Shown: piece after piece, positions 62,824 to 64,000 of the stretch
How positions within the stretch are numbered: position 1 is the first letter of the stretch
Layout of the letters: each line of letters starts with the position of its first letter
Source: Methylobacterium amylolyticum
Lineage (GTDB): Bacteria > Pseudomonadota > Alphaproteobacteria > Rhizobiales > Beijerinckiaceae
DNA length: 64,000 bases
Assembly: GCF_030700245.1 (NCBI RefSeq)
Contig: NZ_JAUYZI010000028.1
Location: 22,855 to 86,854 of the forward strand
Reading direction: 5' to 3'
Program-made: the position numbers and the translations under genes
Notes under the pieces: model-generated
Seen by the model: the letters and a program-made list of their open reading frames with translations, nothing else
Told to the model about the DNA's origin: nothing
Database searches by the model: none

Positions 62824-63447
62824 TCAGCCGGAACCGGGCCGGCGGCGCAGGATCTTCCAGACGCCGTCGGCGGTGGCGACCAGCCGGTCGCCGGAGCCGT
62901 TCCCGATCGCGTCGCGACCGTGCACGGCTCCAAGCGTCCGTTGTGACGCGCTCTCTCGCGCCGAACCGGCCTCCACGTCGGCGGCGAGCGCTCCGGCACG
63001 GACGGTGGCCCGCAGGAACACCAGCGACGCCGTCCGCTTCATCGTCTCGGGCACGACCACCAGCCAGTCGCCGATCCGGCCGGCATCGACGAACTTCGTC
63101 TCCAACTGGACGGTGACGCAGTTCGCGCCGTCGGCCGCCCGCATCGCCGCCAGCCCCATGGCGCGGTCGGCGACGCTCATCAGCATGCCGCCGTGCACCA
63201 CGCCGATCAGGTTGGCGTGCCGCCGATCCGCGCGGAAGGCGTAGGCGCCGTCGGCGGCCCGCGCGTAGAGCGGGCCGACATGGGCGATGAAGCCGGCATC
63301 CTCCACCCGCTCCCAGTCGCCGGAAGGGGGCCCGGACGTCTGGGGCTCGAAGGTCTGGGGCTCGAAGGTCTGGGGCTCGAAGGTCTGGGACCCGGACGTC
63401 TCGGGATCGGGGATCTCGGGTTCGGGGCTCTCCGGCTCGGCCGTCAT
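62824..63447 (-). CDS. PaaI/hotdog-fold thioesterase with in-frame repeat insert
   Basis: A 207-residue hotdog-fold thioesterase. The core has N-L-I-G-V-V-H-G-G-M-L-M-S-V-A-D (about residues 86-101), the usual catalytic-site helix of the PaaI group. The fold is interrupted near the C-terminus. Between the strand ending T-V-R-A-G and the closing strand starting D-R-L-V-A-T-A-D-G there are about 34 extra residues, with a 49-bp dispersed repeat and a 19-base match to 606-624 inside. The N-terminal 45 residues are a low-complexity tail with three Q-T-F-E-P units. The ATG at 63447 is the first good start. The acyl substrate is unknown. Confidence 0.8.
   Translation of the reverse strand: MTAEPESPEPEIPDPETSGSQTFEPQTFEPQTFEPQTSGPPSGDWERVEDAGFIAHVGPLYARAADGAYAFRADRRHANLIGVVHGGMLMSVADRAMGLAAMRAADGANCVTVQLETKFVDAGRIGDWLVVVPETMKRTASLVFLRATVRAGALAADVEAGSARESASQRTLGAVHGRDAIGNGSGDRLVATADGVWKILRRRPGSG
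62893..62993. repeat. 49-bp dispersed repeat copy 3 plus 19-bp match, inside thioesterase gene
   Basis: 62893-62911 equals 606-624 (GGAGCCGTTCCCGATCGCG). 62945-62993 aligns without gaps to 1060-1108 and 50432-50480. The whole segment is a multiple of three and adds about 34 residues to the thioesterase without breaking its frame. Confidence 0.72.
63338..63391. repeat. 15-bp tandem repeat in thioesterase 5' end
   Basis: The unit GTCTGGGGCTCGAAG occurs about three times in a row and encodes Q-T-F-E-P repeats on the reverse strand. Flanking, degenerate units extend it on both sides. The copy number is likely to vary. Confidence 0.8.
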
Positions 63448-64000
63448 CGTGTCCCATCCCTCGGCTTCGGCGGACGCACCCCGCCGTCTGCCGCGCCGGG
63501 GCCGCCGATGCAACGCCCGGGGCCCCGCCCACCGCTCGGCCCCGGCACGCGCCGCCGCCGTGTCCGGCCGCCCCGCCCGGTCGATCGAGCCCGCCGCGTC
63601 CTCGCGAGCCGCAGGCGAAGCGACCGGGGCAGCGCGCGTCCTCCGAACGTGGCGCCGCTGGTTTGCTTCGCTGCGCGCGCAAGGACGGTGGCGCGGCGGC
63701 GGGCAGGTCCGGGGTTCTCCGGACATGGCGGATCGCCCCCACCCGCGTTCCGCGCCGGGGACATGGCCCAAGAAAACGCAACACACGCGGAACAGGGGAC
63801 GCGGGACGCCGCGGGAGCCCTGGTCGTGTGACACACGCGGAAGCCGGCCCCCGCGGCGCCCCGTGGCCGACCGCCCCCGTCACCGGGGCCGCCGGCCATC
63901 TTGTCGTCGCGGTGTCTTCCAGCCCGCCCGGTCTACGCCCGCACGTGAGCGGTCTCGGCCAGGGCGCCCGGCCCAGGAAGCATCGCTGCTCCCGGCTCGC
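63448..64000. other. Gene-free stretch to window end
   Basis: I see no supportable gene. The stretch holds a palindromic repeat (63598-63687) and two close copies of ACACACGCGGAA (about 63782-63793 and 63831-63842). A reverse-strand frame across 63444-63899 is Arg/Gly-rich with no family pattern and is not called. Confidence 0.55.
63598..63687. repeat. Palindromic repeat, GCGAGCGGAGCGAAGC family, copy 3
   Basis: Left arm about 63598-63630 (CTCGCGAGCCGCAGGCGAAG) and right arm about 63660-63687 (GCTTCGCTGCGCGCGCAAGG) are imperfect reverse complements. It is related to 912-1005 and 10033-10123 but more degenerate. Confidence 0.65.

Noticed and set aside
63444..63899. Reverse frame of about 150 codons upstream of the thioesterase
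   Set aside because: Composition is Arg/Gly/Pro-rich, it covers a palindromic repeat, and no signal peptide or family motif is present.

Overview
The window is a high-GC (roughly 70% or more) bacterial chromosome segment with dense, short-spaced genes. Gene content and repeats point to an alphaproteobacterium of the order Rhizobiales (Hyphomicrobiales), most likely Methylobacterium or Methylorubrum. This placement is an inference from the following: an F1-only ATP synthase operon (atpHAGDC, no Fo genes), a DUF1285 - Nudix - DUF6111 - CCA-transferase operon, an OxyR/catalase divergon, a LOV histidine kinase of the HisKA_2 type, and a Rhizobiales-type intergenic hairpin with CCGAAA/TTTCGG arms at 3.25 kb. 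No rRNA, tRNA, CRISPR array, transposase or prophage gene was seen.

Layout. 0-7 kb: the 3' end of ureG, a repeat-filled gap, a DUF3311 plus sodium:solute symporter pair, and a reverse-strand operon of a Crp/Fnr regulator followed by a polyamine-type ABC transporter (potG, potH, potI). 7-15 kb: an LpxC-like deacetylase, an ABC-F ATPase, an exported amidohydrolase coupled to an MFS permease, a WcbI-like protein and an alpha/beta hydrolase. 15-19 kb: a translationally coupled GlcG-oppA-oppB-oppC cluster. 19-27 kb: a D-2-hydroxyacid dehydrogenase, a DhaK-DhaL fusion kinase, small secreted proteins, a caspase-fold protein, a DUF2059 protein, a zinc-ribbon membrane protein and an FAD monooxygenase. 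28-31 kb: catalase and OxyR around a shared control region. 31-38 kb: an exported argininosuccinate-lyase-like protein, an AbrB-type membrane protein overlapping DgkA, ilvA, MgtC, EcsC and AmpG-like genes. 38-43 kb: a LOV photoreceptor kinase, its response regulator and mutS. 43-50 kb: a His-rich secreted protein, hydrolases, an SDR, ispA and mtgA diverging, and a DUF4424 protein. 50-54 kb: argG, two thioredoxin-fold proteins and a DUF4926/DUF6883 pair. 54-60 kb: atpHAGDC with an extra small coiled-coil gene between atpG and atpD. 60-63.5 kb: the CCA/DUF6111/Nudix/DUF1285 operon and a PaaI-type thioesterase.

The strongest unexplained signals are repetitive. A 49-bp dispersed repeat occurs in two gaps and a third time, in frame, inside the thioesterase gene. 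Long G/C-rich palindromes sit inside the ATP synthase and Pot transporter operons, and two further palindrome families fill most of the longer gaps. Among proteins, the unusual ones are an exported ASL homologue that lacks the usual T-H-x-Q histidine, an LpxC-like protein with Arg at a usually Lys position, and the DUF4926/DUF6883 gene pair between two hairpins. All family names come from recognition of motifs in the translations; no database search was run.
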